DNA of 64,000 nucleotides from Eulemur rufifrons (GCF_041146395.1 NC_090989.1:47146501-47210500), one strand, 5' to 3'. Shown: positions 1-13,360, counted from the stretch's first letter. The notes: generated by a model from the letters alone, not told the origin. Program-made: numbers and translations.

Positions 1-2472
1 TTTCAACGAAATAATCCTCCCGGATTGACCAGCACAATTAGAACATTAGTGAGCCATAAAGGCTAAACTGACAGCTGCTACGCTCATCATTTAGTTCTAA
101 CTTCCTCTGCCTGACTGGTGCCACTACCACACGAAGCTGGTTGGCGAGAGTTTATGGGAGTTGAGTATGCCACTCTGTTATCAGCTTTTGACAACAGGGC
201 ACTGTGTTTCTGTTTGAAGTGGAATTTTTGAATAGCTGCACAGCTCAACAGTATTTCTTAATTCTTTCTGCTTAACAGCCCATCATGTCAAAGAAGACCA
301 AGAGAACATTGAAGGAAGAAAACATATTTTTTTAATGAGGATTGGGAATTGCAATATTATCTTGTTTCTGCTAAAGATAAGATGATCCACTTGCTTTGTG
401 ATACTGTAGTATCAACATTAAAGAAATTATGAGCATTATAACATTCATAAGGACCACAAATGTGTCAGAGGGAGAGGCCTGAAAGGTTGTATTGCAGAAA
501 TTAAAAGATGAAAAGCAAAAGCAAAGACAATTCTTTCAAGCAGCAATAAGACCTGGAAATAATGTCACTGAAACAACTTATAAAGTAGTTTATATACTTG
601 GGGGAGAAAAGGGAAGCCATTCAGTGACACAGAAATTGTGAAAGAATGCACTGTTGAAGTTGCAGGATGCTTAGACCCTAATAACATTTCAAAGTACAAA
701 CAACTACCTCTTTCAAGGAGAACCATAACTGATCAGCAGCGTGAATTAGCCTTCAACTTAACAGAACAACTTCATACAATACTTCAAAAGGAAAATGTAT
801 ATTATTCAATTGCTCTGGATGAATCAACTGATACTACTGACTGGGTGCAGGTTTTATACTTTATTGGGGTCATAACAGAAGATTTTCTTTGCTACAAAGA
901 GTTACTCGCTTTGGGCACTCTTGTGAACAGAACATGAGGAATAGATATCTCCAACAAATTTCAAGATAAATGTTGTGAAGTTGGACTGAATTTCATAAAT
1001 TTAGTGAGTGTATGTACAGATGGTGCATACACTGCCTACCTTCACCTTCCATGACAGGAAAACATAAAGGGTTTATTACACAGATTGAAAAAAAAAAAAA
1101 GTATTAACAGGTCCAGATGCTCTCATTTCTTTTCACTGTATCTTGCATCAACAAAATCTCTGTGCTAAAGCTGCTATTCTAAGTGACACTTTGCAACAAG
1201 TTATAAGTATTGTTAACTATATTCCTGCAAATGCAACATGGCATTGTCAGTTTCATAACATGCTACAGTTGAATGATGAGGTATTCAGTGTGGATTTGCT
1301 ATATAATTCTAATATGTGTTGGCTATCACAGGGACAGGTGTTAGCCAAAATTTTATCTCTGCAAGAACAGATAAATTTTATGAATAACAGAATCAGCAAT
1401 GTGAATTATTGAAAGAAGATTTTCATAAGAATGCAGCATTTCTGTGTGATATCACGTCAAATCAAAACGATTTGAATATTTCTTCACAAGGTAAAACTTA
1501 GTCTATATATGATATGTGCAAAAAATCTAAGCATTTCGATAAAAGCTATCTTTTTTCAAAACAATTCTTCAAAAGGAAATTTCAGATGAACATTTTCCCC
1601 TGTTAGCAAAGGTCATTGATGAGCAGGACGATATAGGTAAATCATTTGAAGAAAACACAGACCAAAAAGAAATATGTCTGCTACCTCTTTTTGTATTTGT
1701 TTTCATTTGTAATATATTTAGAGCTGTGTAAATCTAGGGCAAGGATCAGCACACTACAGTCTCCTGGCCAAATCTGGCCCACAGTCTGTGTTTGTAAATA
1801 AAGTTTTATTGGGACACAGCCATGTCCATTTGTTTACATACCGTCTGTGGCTGATTTCCTGATACAACCTATTAATTGGAGAATACCATGAAAGGTTCAC
1901 TGAATTTGAGAATCATGACATCACACTCAAATTAGCATTTCAGTCTCACCTAGTTGATATCACCAAGGCACCTAAAGAACTACAGATGGATTGATTGAGC
2001 TCTCAGTAGATGACATTTTAAGTCATTGTTTGATGCTAAGAAAGATCCAGCTGAAATATGGAAAAATACCCACACCTTCGGAGACATGCCTGAAAAATGC
2101 TTTCTTGCTTTTCAACCACTTATTGCTGCAAATCTGCATTCTCCTACCTAACCCAAATCAAGATGCCCTTAAGATTACAAATGACTAATACCCATCTAAA
2201 GGATCAACTGAAACTGTGGACCTCCATGCTGCAACCAAATATTCAAATGCTTTCCAATGAAAAGCAGGCATAACAAAGGCATTAAAAGGTTAGTTAACCT
2301 TAAAATTAACAAATAGTTTTCATTTTTTGAAATTGTTAAGTACATAGTAATAGATTTTTACAAAATAGTGTACATTTTTAAGTATACCTAATTGAAGTTT
2401 CTTGAATGCAGCCTTATTTGATTCCAGCTAAATTAATGCAGCCTTCCAATATGAAAAGGTTCCCCACTCCTG
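1..2472 (+). pseudogene. hAT-Charlie DNA transposon remnant with broken transposase
   Basis: A BED-finger-type transposase frame starts at 284 (MSKKTKRTLKEEN) and reappears in pieces at 638-937 (LPLSRRTITDQQREL; ALDESTDTTD is the conserved hAT-Charlie motif), 1143-1412 and 1991-2188, with many stops and frameshifts. The 3' end (GGTTCCCCACTCCTG, ending at 2472) looks like a Charlie terminal inverted repeat. The left end is not visible and probably lies before base 1. The style of the transposase is that of the family behind domesticated genes such as GTF2IRD2 and ZBED5. A different short repeat is nested at 1738-1863. No coding capacity remains. Confidence 0.8.
1738..1863 (+). mobile_element. 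Short interspersed repeat nested in the Charlie element
   Basis: The block around GTAAATAAAGTTTTATTGGG and CACAGCCATGTCCATTTG is a familiar non-autonomous hAT-type repeat. It splits the transposase reading: transposase-like sequence resumes after about 1870. Family name not certain. Confidence 0.6.
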
Positions 2473-3820
2473 GTCTAGATTAATAGCATACAGCTGGATT
2501 CTCATATCTTCTTCCACATTCAATTAGTTACAATATGCTGTTTTAGTTGAAGTATATGAAAAAAAATAAACTGTCCACATGGATATCTACTGGGGAAGGG
2601 AGAAATATATTAATAGCCTTTTCAGATAATTGTGAATATCCTTTTCTGATATTACATCAAATTTAACAAGTAGTAATTTCTTAAAGGTTAGTTTGCTATG
2701 TGGAATCTGAAACCATATTCAACAAACTTTTTCTACTCTGTAACATTAAAATCCAGATCTTCTAGTCAAAGCTGAAATAATTTAAGAACAAAATAAATAT
2801 GGGATTATAACCCAAAGAATAAAATAAATATTGATGAGTCCATACTGATATAAATAAGAAAGAAATAACAACAGTTTCTTACACAAGAATTCCAGTTAAT
2901 AAAGGTAGAAGAAATGAGGAAAGTAGAATGTCACTACTGGGACACTACAGTAAGAACTGCTGCATGCAAAACACACTGGAGCTCATCTAGTCCAAGTCCT
3001 TCCATTCTGATACATAAGAAAACCAGGGATTGGACAGGATGAATGAGTAGCCTAAGGACTCACAGTGAGCCAATAGCAGCGTCAGGAATAGAACACAGGT
3101 GCTTTTTTCCATTGTATCATTTTTCACCCCTGATGGATCATACATAATCTGAGGCCTTCAAAACTTCAGAATGGGAAAGAACCTCAAAGATCCCACCATC
3201 GCTTCTGATGCTTGAATTCTCTCTGTGAGATCCCTGACAAATGGCTGCTTGTCACCAGTTTAAATGGCTCTGCTGAGAAAGAAGTGTGACTTTCAAAGGC
3301 AAAACAGACTATTAACTTCCAAAAAGCTCTCATGGTTGGAAAGTTCTTAATAGTAAACCTAAATCTAGCTCCCTATAAGTTCTACCATTGATCCAAGTTC
3401 TATAACCTGGAGCACATATAAAAAACTGTAGTCCCACAGAATCCTTCAAATATGTGCAAGCAGCTATCGTTTCTTCCTCGACCTTTCACTAGTTCCTCTC
3501 TTCCAGATACTTCCAAGGCTCTCAATGTCTGTCTTAGAGTGTGGCACCCACAAGTGAGATCTAATCAATTAACATATGGTAGGATTAGCACCTCTCTTAC
3601 AATAGACTCTAGGTTTCTATTAAAGCAATCTAAAATTACACTACTTTTTCCTAGTTTTGTTTTGTTTATTCCATAACTGCTTCATACTACTGATTCATAA
3701 TGAGACTAATATCAACAAAAACTCTTAGTCTTATGGAATTTTGCACAAGATTTTGCATTTTTCCATATTAAATTTCATCTCATTATATTTGGACAGAGAT
3801 TTCCATTTGCAGTTTATTAT
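2473..3820. other. Intergenic or intronic, mostly unclassified ancient repeats
   Basis: Around 2960-3110 a MIR-like inverse segment is visible. 3170-3810 resembles old, heavily decayed interspersed repeat sequence of a class I cannot name. No exon-like segment was found. Confidence 0.4.
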
Positions 3821-3835
3821 AAAAGAAATATCTTG

Positions 3836-4160
<325 letters not shown>

Positions 4161-4293
4161 AAAGAAATATCTTGACTAATATGACACAGATCACCTAAAA
4201 TGTTGAATAAATATATTTTAATGATTTTAATGCATAGCTGCTTTGCAAGGAAGTAAAAAAAAAAAAAAAAAAACAAATCAAATCAAACAAGTA

Positions 4294-4581
4294 GGCCGGG
4301 CACAGTGGCTCATGCCTGTAATCTTAGCACTCTGGGAGGCCAAGGCAGGAGGATTGCTTGAGGTCAGGAGTTCAAGACCAGCCTCAGCAAAAGAAAGATC
4401 CCATCTCTACTAAAAATAGAAAAATTAGCTGGGCAAGCGTTTGTAATCCCAGCTATGGGAGGCTGAGGCAGGAGAATCGCTTGAACCCAGGTCTTTGAGA
4501 TTGCTGTGAGCTAGGCTGATGCCATGGCACTCTAGCCCAGGTGACAGACTGAGACATCAACTCAAAAAAAAAAAAAAAAAA
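4294..4581 (+). mobile_element. Strepsirrhine Alu lacking the linker insert
   Basis: Short-linker Alu with long A tail. Target duplication AAATCAAACAAG at 4280-4291 and 4582-4593. Inserted next to an older A-tract. Confidence 0.93.
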
Positions 4582-4929
4582 AAATCAAACAAGCAAACAA
4601 ACAAACAAAAAGACCCCAAGGTATCAATAAAAGACAAATTACAGGAATCCACAGAGGGGATTCAGTGTTGAAGGTGGCAGCTTCCATGGAGCATCTGCTG
4701 ATCCTTTGTGACCTAGGCTTTAGTTTGAAATACCATAAAGGGGTAGAATACAAAGCAGAAGGCCTATACATATTGAAAAGTCAGATCAAAGACTCTCACA
4801 TAAAGCAAAGATTCCAAAAACCCAATGGACAGTTTGAATAACACCTTAGACTAAATTGAAAGAAAGAATAGAAAACAGAACTTAATTAGTTAAGAGACAT
4901 GAGAGATAAAATGAAGTCAGACATATAAT

Positions 4930-5560
4930 CCAATCATGAGAGAGAACAGCTGAGAATTTCTCAGAATTTATGTTAGACATAAAGCCTCACACTAAGGCAA
5001 TACAACAAATCCAAAGCAAAATTAATAAACATAAATATACACTTGTACCCACTTTTGTGAAACTGCAGGATCTCAAATATAAATGTGTGTGTATGTATAT
5101 ACATATATTTGAAGATACATATCTTAAAAGCAGCCAAAGAAAACCACCAGATTACCCACAAGGGAGTGACGACTGAGCTGATAGCTCAGTTCTCAGTAGC
5201 AACAATAGGAATCAGAAGATAATAAAAGCTTGACGAAAAAGGTTCTCAATCCAGAATTGGATATAGATTCAAAATATCTGTCTAGAATAAGGAGATAATG
5301 AAGACATTTTTCCAGTGATCAAAAACTGACACTGAACCAGTGAGAAACTCTTGCTAAAGTAGTATCAGAATTATATATTAATATTTTTCAGAAGGAAAAT
5401 TACTCCAGAAGAAAGGTCTAAAATGCAAAAAATAATTTTAAGAAAATAAAATAGTAAACATCTGGGTAAATGTGAAACTTTAACTGTAAACATCTGGGTA
5501 AACGTGAAGCAAACTTTAACTGTATAAATCAAATATAATACAGTCTAATTTATAGGATTA
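4930..5560 (+). mobile_element. HAL1/L1-like fragment
   Basis: The stretch with ATCTTAAAAGCAGCCAAAG, CAATAGGAATCAGAAGATAA and CAATCCAGAATTGGATATAG parallels the end of L1/HAL1 ORF1 on the plus strand. Strongly decayed; no open frame. Confidence 0.55.
5454..5522 (+). repeat. Imperfect tandem duplication, ~35-bp unit
   Basis: GTAAACATCTGGGTAAATGT...ACTTTAACT occurs twice in direct succession, with a small insertion (AGCAA) in the second copy. Confidence 0.8.
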
Positions 5561-6787
5561 AAAAGAGAGAGGGAAAGAGAGAGAAAGATCAAAAATACTG
5601 AAAAATATAATAGCATGTAAGTCAGCAGGGTGATCATTTGAATTACAATTTTCTAATGATCCTACATTGCTCAGGATAAAAATAAATATGTTGAAAAGCT
5701 TAAATTTTGTTAAGTTAAATACACATTACAATTTATAGGGTAACTACCAACAAAACAGAAACATAGCATATAGTTTCCAGAAGAGTAGATGCAAAAATGC
5801 ATTAGGAAAATAACTGACTACAGAACTATACCTTGGGCTTCATTTTGAACTAGGGGTATAGGCAATCTAATTTCTCTTAGGTATCCCTATACTGTTTTAT
5901 TTCCTACTGGTACTCTGTTTGGATATTGAGTGCACACAAATCCTTCATTTCTATTACAGTGAATTCTATCTTATGCTATAAATCATACCTAAACCGTAGC
6001 TATTCTGCCTCAACTTGAGAACTACAGAATCACTTTTTATTCATTCATTCACAAATATTTATCAAATACCAATATTTTCTAGGACCATCTACTTGGGACA
6101 CGGTTGTACTCTGGGTGAAAGGTATCGATTCAGGTATCCACTCTAGGGATCCCAAGTTACCACCAGCCTTGTTCAGTGACAGGGATGGTGATGAGGCAGA
6201 GTGGGTTGACGTGAACTGCTATCATATAAGTTAAAATGTCCCAGTCGGGAAAGGAAGGAGCAAGGTAACCAAATTGCATCTTTCCAGGGAATATGTTCAG
6301 TTAGAGTTTGCTCTAAATTAAATAAACTAGGATTTATGAAATGCCAATTTTTAAATACAGAATTTAACAAAATATCTAACAAAATGTTTCTATATTCTTG
6401 GCCAGTGTGTAATTTTTTGTTAACCTGCAATATTTCTGTGATAGAGACTTAGCTGTAGGATCTAATGTTATTTGGTGTACAGGTTCCTATTCATAATGGT
6501 GCATTAAAAAGTATGGTACTTTTTGATTTCTAAACTACATAAAATCTACATCCTTTCTCTATGAAGAAGAGCAGGCTAACACCTGGTCTGTTAAGGTATA
6601 GAAGAACGTTGGCAAAAACCACCTTAGTAATCATGTCGCGGAGCCCACAAGAGACAGTGGGCTTACATATGACAGTTCCCCAGGCCCTGTGTCATTTCAT
6701 TCACAATTTGAAGCCCTCCCTCACCAAGAACTCACAAATAAGAGCAGATTTACTCAGCTCTCCAAGGAATCTCAGATTCTTTTATTT
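5561..6787. other. Non-genic sequence, few recognisable repeats
   Basis: A GA-rich patch near 5565-5585 and a degenerate ancient repeat (ACAAATATTTATCAAATACC) near 6040-6120 are the only recognisable items. No IMPG2 exon could be found here. Confidence 0.4.
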
Positions 6788-6945
6788 TATTTTATTTTTT
6801 TAGAGATGGGGTCTTGCTCTGTCAGCCAGGCTGGATGTAGTGGCACAATCAGAGCTCACTACAGCCTCAAACTCCTGGGCTCAAATGATCTTCCTGCCTC
6901 AGCCTCCCATAGCTGGGACTATAAGCAGGCGCCACCATGTCTGGC
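6788..6945 (-). mobile_element. FLAM-type Alu monomer
   Basis: Single 7SL-derived arm in reverse orientation with A-rich tail (T-rich on plus), without the strepsirrhine right arm, so it is older than the dimers. Imperfect duplication near CAGATTCTTTT at both sides. Confidence 0.85.
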
Positions 6946-7109
6946 TTTAGATTCTTTTTAATGTACTGGTTTTAGAATCCACAACATTTTTACAAGAGGG
7001 CACAACATGAAGTCCTGTGTAGTCCAGCAGTGGCATATAAACTCTCTCTTAACTCCTATTCTCCATGTTAAAAACTAATTAACAATTAACAAAATAGAGC
7101 ATCACTCAC

Positions 7110-7192
7110 ACTCTCCTCTGGCCTTTCCAAGCTGCTCTCTGAGGCACCCTCAAAGGAGGTCACTGCTGGATACGAAACGCTGAGAGCAGCAC
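7110..7192 (-). CDS. IMPG2: IMPG2 coding exon 6 (last in window)
   Basis: Acceptor CTACTTAG, donor GTGAGTGA. Its first half (AALSVSYPAVTS) differs from the human protein, while the second half (FEGASESSLERPEES) matches strongly. Ends in phase 0, where human continues with a segment not present in 1-7109. The remaining exons of the gene must lie outside the window. Confidence 0.9.
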
Positions 7193-7616
7193 CTAAGTAG
7201 AAAAACAAAAATAGATGTATGAATTCAATCCCTGACTAGGTCAGAATTCATATCAGGAAATAAGGAATTGACTTCAAAAATCATTTCTTTAAGTTGTTTG
7301 CTTTTTTGGAAATTTGGTACATTCTAACCTCAAGGCAATTTTGCACAGAATCTTCCCAGAACAAGAAATAATTGAGTCATTCAATAAGCATTTATTGAGC
7401 ACCTACTATATGCCAGGCTCTGCACAAAATGTTAGGGAGAGAAAGACAAAGTTGCTACACTTAAGAAGCTATCTAGTAAAGGGGACAGGTACTGAAAGAA
7501 GTGTCTCTACCAGAGAGGAAGTGGGTGAAGGTTGGAGATTGACCATAATATGACAATTGTTGAAAATAGACCTCATCTTGTTGTTTTATTTTTGTATATC
7601 TTTACGATTTCTAATA

Positions 7617-7925
7617 CAGGCATACCTCGGAAATATTGTACAATTTTCTTTTTAGCTTCCCAGTGCATATATAAAAGATATGTGTACACTATACAGCAGT
7701 CTATTAAGTATGTGATAGCATTATGTCTACAAAACAATGTATATACCTTAATTAAAAATACTTTATTGATAAAAAATGCTGACATAGGGACACCAAATGA
7801 GCACATGCTCTTGGAAAAAATGGCACTGATAGACTTGCTCTACGCAGGGTTGCCACAAACTTTCAATTTGTAAAAATGCAAGATCTGCGAAGCACAAGAA
7901 AGCACAGTGCAATAAAATGAGCCTG
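7617..7925 (+). mobile_element. Non-autonomous Tigger1-derived element
   Basis: Starts CAGGCATACCTCGGAAATA and ends with a degenerate inverted counterpart, flanked by TA at 7615-7616 and 7926-7927 as expected for pogo/Tigger. It keeps both ends of the same element that is nearly complete at 23235-26018, with the transposase part missing. Confidence 0.88.
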
Positions 7926-8409
7926 TACAGAGATATTTGTGGTTTTTTTTAATTAAAAATAAAGAAAGCTACTACTAATGTATTATACAAGAAATATAGG
8001 GGTCCAGGGACACATGTTACACAGTGTCACAAGATGCAATCAGAAAAATCCTTACTTTGAGAAACTCTATAGGACAAATGACAAATGGTGAGGCTAGAAA
8101 GTTTCCACTTTGTGACATAAGTAGTGGTTACAGAGTGTTTGCCTTAAAGTAATTCATTGGGTCATACCTTTGTTTTAAATGATGCTCTGATTTGCACTAT
8201 ACTTAACAAAGATTTTTAAGTACCCCCAACATAATGCCATAAAATAAGTGAAAATAATTATTTTTTCTTGATACTCTTAACAACATATAAAGAAAGAGAA
8301 ACCAGATATTTTTTTAAATGTGAGCTGAAAAAATATACTTGCTTGTAAGATTTCCTTTAAATCATAAATAATTTTTAAAAGAAAAGTGAATAAAGGTACG
8401 AAATCATAC

Positions 8410-8459
8410 CTCCCAATGTTGAGGTATCGCCAACAGGAACTGGAGATGATAATTCAGGG
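8410..8459 (-). CDS. IMPG2: IMPG2 coding exon 5 (50 nt)
   Basis: Acceptor ...CCTAG, donor GTATGATTT. Encodes (S)PELSSPVPVGDTSTLG, matching the Ser/Pro/Thr-rich segment of human IMPG2, probably O-glycosylated by family analogy. Phase 2 in, phase 1 out, consistent with its neighbours. Confidence 0.93.
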
Positions 8460-8800
8460 CTAGGAAAAAAAAAAAGTTTGCTGTTAATAAAATGATAGAA
8501 ACGTGAGGGTTTCCTTTGGGATTTGGGGCTTGTTTTCTGAACAGGAAATAACTAGATCTCCAAATGAGGGTTCCCAAACCAAAGTACCATTTAGCAAAGT
8601 TTAAAAGAATTAGTCCTCATAATTCATTTATTTTACATTTGTTGATGCCTACTCAACTAGAAGTACCCTATGTAAAGTGCTTCCCTAGTTACTATTTCAT
8701 CATCCTGTTTTATTTCTTCTCATTCTTATCACTACGTGAAATTATTTTATTTATCTAAGTAAAATTTATCTATCTGTCCCCAATCCCTTAATTCTCTAGA

Positions 8801-9002
8801 ACAATATTGTCCAATATGGTAGCCATTGGACATATGTAGCAATTTACACTAATTAAAATTAAGCAAAGTTAAAAATTCAGTTCCTCATTCACATCAGCCA
8901 CATTTCAAGTACTCAATAGTCACATGTGGATAATGGTTACCATATTGGACTACAGCAAAGAACATTTCCATCATCACAGTAAATTCTACTCAACAGGACT
9001 GC
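8801..9002. mobile_element. hAT-type miniature element
   Basis: Has inverted halves: TTGTCCAATATGGTAGCCA near the start and TGGTTACCATATTGGAC near the end, plus CACATTTCAAGTACTCAATAG, typical of a common non-autonomous hAT family. Exact family not assigned. Confidence 0.7.
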
Positions 9003-9004
9003 AT

Positions 9005-9101
9005 TAAGAATCTAAATTGCATGACATTAGCGACTTTGCCTGCCATATTCCCGCTATATCTCCAGTGCCTAAAACGGTATCTGCCTTCTAGTAAGCATTA
9101 C

Positions 9102-9135
<34 letters not shown>

Positions 9136-9510
9136 GAGACAGAGTCTCACTCTGTTGCCCAGGCTAGAGTGAGTGCCGTGGCTTCAGCCTAGCTCACAGC
9201 AACCTCAAACTCCTGGGCTCAAGCGATCCTCCTGCCTCAGCCTCCCGAGTAGCTGAGACTACAGGCATGCGCCACCATGCCCGGCTAATTTTTTTGTATA
9301 TATATTTTAGTTGTCCATATAATTTCTTTCTATTTTTAGTAGAGACCGGGTCTCACTCTTGCTCAGGCTGGTCTCGAACTCCTGACCTCGAGCGATCCAC
9401 CCGCCTCGGCCTCCCAGAGTGCTAGGATTACAGGCGTGAGCCACCGCGCCCGGCCTCTAGTAAGCATTAAAAAGATATTTTTGGAATGAATGACTAAATG
9501 AATATTATGT
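9005..9510 (+). mobile_element. L2 3' end, split by an Alu
   Basis: CTCCAGTGCCTAAAACGGTA...TAGTAAGCATTA and, after the Alu, ...GGAATGAATGACTAAATGAA matches the 3' terminus of L2 with its TGAA-rich tail. Confidence 0.65.
9104..9455 (-). mobile_element. Strepsirrhine Alu
   Basis: Complete long-linker Alu in reverse orientation, T tract at 9108-9135. Perfect 14-bp duplication TCTAGTAAGCATTA at 9087-9100 and 9456-9469; the target is an L2. Confidence 0.96.
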
Positions 9511-10515
9511 GCTAAGCAGTGTAAAATGTACCTGGTATATAGCTGTGAGCAAAACACCCGTGGTCTATGAAGGTTACAGTCTTACAGAAAATGCAGACAC
9601 CAAATAAATGATTACAAATGCAATAAGTAGCAGACAGGAAAATACTGGCTGTCAGAGGGAACAAATAACCATGAATGTCATCTCATTTGAGATGAATCTT
9701 TTTATGTAAAGAAAGTAAAGAAAGTCAAGCTTAGAGAAATGACTTGCTGTAGGCCACCCTGCAAACAGGTGTTAGGTCTCCTGGCTGGCCTTTTATTATT
9801 CATCCTGCAACTGCAAGCAAAGATCAGAAAAGATGAGAAGACAACCTGAGAAAGTCCTTGCTTTTAAAGGAAAGAAAGTAGGTTTCTGCAAGTTCAGATT
9901 CTCATATATCCCAAAGGTACAAAAGTGAAACTATAGTAATTTGGGTATGTTTTAGAACTTTAACATTTGTATACATGTCCTAAAGGGAAAGGGTTGTTCC
10001 ATTAACCTTTTCCAAAGGTGCTGGATCAGTGGTGACTGTGTCAGTTTTCAAATCATAGGTGAAATTGAAAACTCTCTTCAACATTACACAAGTCAGTGTC
10101 CTATGGTGATTTGATCACAGTTAAAAATGTCTCCCTCACAGATTTTCCCAGGTGCCAGTAAGTCCCCTCTCCAGAACCACTCCTTTAGATTACCCTGCTG
10201 CTTGAAATTAGGTCGTAAGAAGTACTCAAAACCATCAGATAAACAAGACATATATCTTGAGGCATCAATTTCACTGGAAGCTTAAGCAGGTGGGGAGTTA
10301 AAAAACAACTGATATGTAATTAAAACATTTTAATATTATAGCAAACATGGCTATATTATAGAGTATAAAGTTTAAATGGATAGTAAGATAAAATATGATA
10401 ATTAAAAGGCATTTTACAATTGGAGCTGGAGAGGGAAGGTCAAGTAGGGGCATGTTCTCTAAACCCCCAGACTTTGGTAGAAAATTTGAGAAACAATGGG
10501 AATAAAAAAATCTTG
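9511..10515. other. IMPG2 intron 4 sequence without clear features
   Basis: A decayed ancient repeat (...GTGCTAAGCAGTGTAAAATG...) at about 9500-9660; otherwise nothing recognised. Confidence 0.4.
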
Positions 10516-10788
10516 GTGGGCTCGGTGTCTCATGCCTTTAATCCTAACACTTTGGGAGGCTGACTCGAGAAGATCACTTGAGGCCAGGAGTTGGAGACCA
10601 GCCTGAGCAAGAGCATCTCTACAAAAAATAGAAAAATTAGCCAGGTGTGGTCCCAGCTACTTGGGAGGCTCAGGCAGGAGGATCGCTCAAGCCCAGGAGT
10701 TTGAAGTTGCAGTGAGCTATGATGACGCCACTGCATTCTAGCCCAGGAAAAAGAGAGCAAGATCCTGTCTCAAAAGAAAAAAAAAACT
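10516..10788 (+). mobile_element. Old Alu dimer without linker insert
   Basis: GGGCTCGGTGTCTCATGCC to a short A tail. The right arm reads TGCAGTGAGCTATGATGACG, closer to the general primate form than to the strepsirrhine one, and it is more diverged. Confidence 0.88.
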
Positions 10789-11236
10789 CACCATAATCAT
10801 ACTGCTGGCTTTTAAAAATACTATCTAAAAAATATATTAAACTATTAAATCAAACCTATCACTATTGGTTATTTACAGCACATTTGCATGGACTTGCTTA
10901 CTAAGTGAGCTGTCATCTAGAAGAACCTGAAGGAAGATAAAATATGCACAAGTCATTTTGATGAGCAAAGGAAGGCCCAAGTGATAAGAAAGCATCAAGA
11001 GGCTTCCTGGGTTGCAGGAGGTGGAGCTAAAAAAAAAATGGGATTCAGATGTATTTGGAACAGATACCAACATAATCAGGCCTGAATAGGGTCTGTCAGT
11101 TGTCCATAAGGCCATACCCCTTCTCAGTACCTTCATTTCAGAGATGAAAAAATGAGGTCCAAATGGATAAAGCAATTTTCCCAGGCTCACACAAAAATTC
11201 CTAACTGTATCTAGTTCCCTTTCAATAATAACAGCA

Positions 11237-11450
11237 AGAATAATTACAACTGAATTTACTGATCCCTCATAATGTGTCAAGCACTGTGCTAAGTGCTTTA
11301 CCTTGGTTAAATCACTTAATTCTGGCAACCACCTTAAGGAGGAGATCCTACTCTCCCCATTTAGACAGATGAGGAAACTAATGCTAGAAGAGGTTAGGAA
11401 TTTGCTCAGGCTCACACAGCTAGCCAACGGAGCAGCTGTGATGTCAAATA
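11237..11450 (-). mobile_element. MIR element
   Basis: TGTGTCAAGCACTGTGCTAA, CAGATGAGGAAACT and GCTCACACAGCTAGCC are the reverse-strand MIR core. It accounts for the middle of the longest open frame of the window (minus strand 10873-11457). Confidence 0.88.
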
Positions 11451-11813
11451 GGCCCATTGAGTCCCAGAAACCTCCTTCTTACCCACCTCAATTCACTGCC
11501 TCACAACATGGCTCTTATGTGACCCATACTCTTCAGAAGAGTTGCACTTGGCTTTCATGATAGTGGCCTATAGAAACTAAACACCCCAAAAGTCAAAGTG
11601 TGTAAGGTCCCAAAAAGAGGAAGGGGAATCTGGTCAGAATTGGAGATTTATGGATAGCAACTTGGTATGAGGAATATAGTAAGGCAGAGGGATGAACGCA
11701 CAACCACAGCAACTAGAACAGGATGTTGGGATGAGATAGCGGAGAAATCAAACCTCACCTGGGGTGGGCCAAATTGTCCCTCACATAAAAATCAAATTTA
11801 AAATAATCCTCTA

Positions 11814-12112
11814 GGCCGGGCGGGGTGGCTCATGCCTGTAATCCTGGCACTCTGGGAAGCCAAAACAGGAGGATCACTTGAGCTCAGGAGTTCCAGGAAT
11901 TTGAGACCAGCCTGAGCAACAGCAAGACCCCCATCTCTACTAAAAATAGAAAAATTAGCCAGGTGTCATGGCGCACACCTATAGTCCCAGCTACTTGGGA
12001 GGCTGAGGCAGGAGGATCACTTGAGCCCAGGAGTCTGAGGTTGCTGTGAGCTAGGCTGACGCCATGGCACTCTACTCAGGGCAACAGAGTGAGACTCTGT
12101 CTTAAAAAAAAA
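11814..12112 (+). mobile_element. Strepsirrhine Alu, short linker
   Basis: GGCCGGGCGGGGTGGCTCAT to an A tail next to a T run. A small internal duplication (GGAGTTCCAGGAATTTGAG) lies in the left arm. Confidence 0.93.
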
Positions 12113-12789
12113 ATTTTTTTTTAAATAAACTAATTCTCTAACGAAGCAAGCATTCAGAATGGAGAAGTTTGATTATTTCAGTGGAACTAGATTTCACCTT
12201 ACCGAATTCAAAATAACATTATTTTAATGATGGTAAGTAGGAAACTCTCAGTAATTCAAATTACTTGTCTAACACTCCAACTCTTAATCCCTTACCCTCC
12301 CACTCTCCTTTCAAAAGACAGTAAAGAACACTTAACAAGAATGTTTTTACATGTTCTCATTAAGTACTCCTCTTGCAGGGATCCCTTAAAATGTCACTCA
12401 CAACAGCACTAGAACACAGAGGTGTATTGAGTTTAGAGACAGAAATACTGCTTCATCTCTAGGCCAAACCACAAATTTGCAGTTGTTCAACTAAGACCTT
12501 TAGCTTAATACCAGCAGCAAACAACCCCCTACTGTCTCATTTCCTGAGGTCATACAGCACATTATTCATTCTGCACCGCTACCACTTAATCATGTCAGTG
12601 GAATTCAGGTGGGATTGTGTCAAAAGACGATCACAGCCACATGGAACATAAGTTTAAAGACACTGTGAAACAAGCCAAGCATAAGTTCCTAAGCAGATTA
12701 CTACTTACTTTGATTACTTTCTATACTTTGCTTTGCTTTTGAATCTTTTACTGTAATCAGCACGTGACAGCAAAAGCACTCAAGGCAAG

Positions 12790-12960
12790 GAGCCCAAGAA
12801 TCCCGGGTGCTAGTCCAAGTTGTATCATTTACTCTGTGAAAATACCTTAGCTGCTCTGGGAGACTCAAGTACTTAACCTCTAAAACAGAAACACATCCCC
12901 CTATTTCATAAATTTGTCAATGAAAACTAAATAAAATATATGCAGAAGCATTATGAAAAT
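12790..12960 (+). mobile_element. MIR element (degenerate)
   Basis: CAAGTTGTATCATTTACTCTG...TTAACCTCTAAAACAG resembles the MIR core in plus orientation. Confidence 0.5.
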
Positions 12961-13360
12961 ATGAAATGCTAAACAAATATAAAAGAAAACGGGTTAATGG
13001 AGCACTAACACATGTCATCCCAAACAGAATGAAATATTTGCTTAAAGAAATATTTGGTTTTGTGATCCATGATGGGTATCCTCAACTACATGTGTAAGTT
13101 AACTGAGGCACGCAGAAAACATTCCCAAGAGCAGTCCTTATACTGAGAATATTACCAGAAGCCTGACAATTGGGTGACTGGTAGAAATTTGGTTATTCAT
13201 TTAACAAATATTTAGCAAGCACATATCCTAAGCCAGGCCTTGTACTGGTTATTGGGGACATAACAGTAAAACCAGATGGCAGAGGGTTAAGCAGTGACTG
13301 CGGTGAAGTGGAGATTCTTTCAAAATGTCTAGCTATAGTGGAGACAAGTGCTGAAGGAGT

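Noticed and set aside
10873..11457. Longest open frame in the window (194 codons, minus strand)
   Set aside because: Its middle lies across a MIR (11237-11450) and the rest has no recognisable domain, splice context or start context; it is most likely a chance frame inside IMPG2 intron 4.
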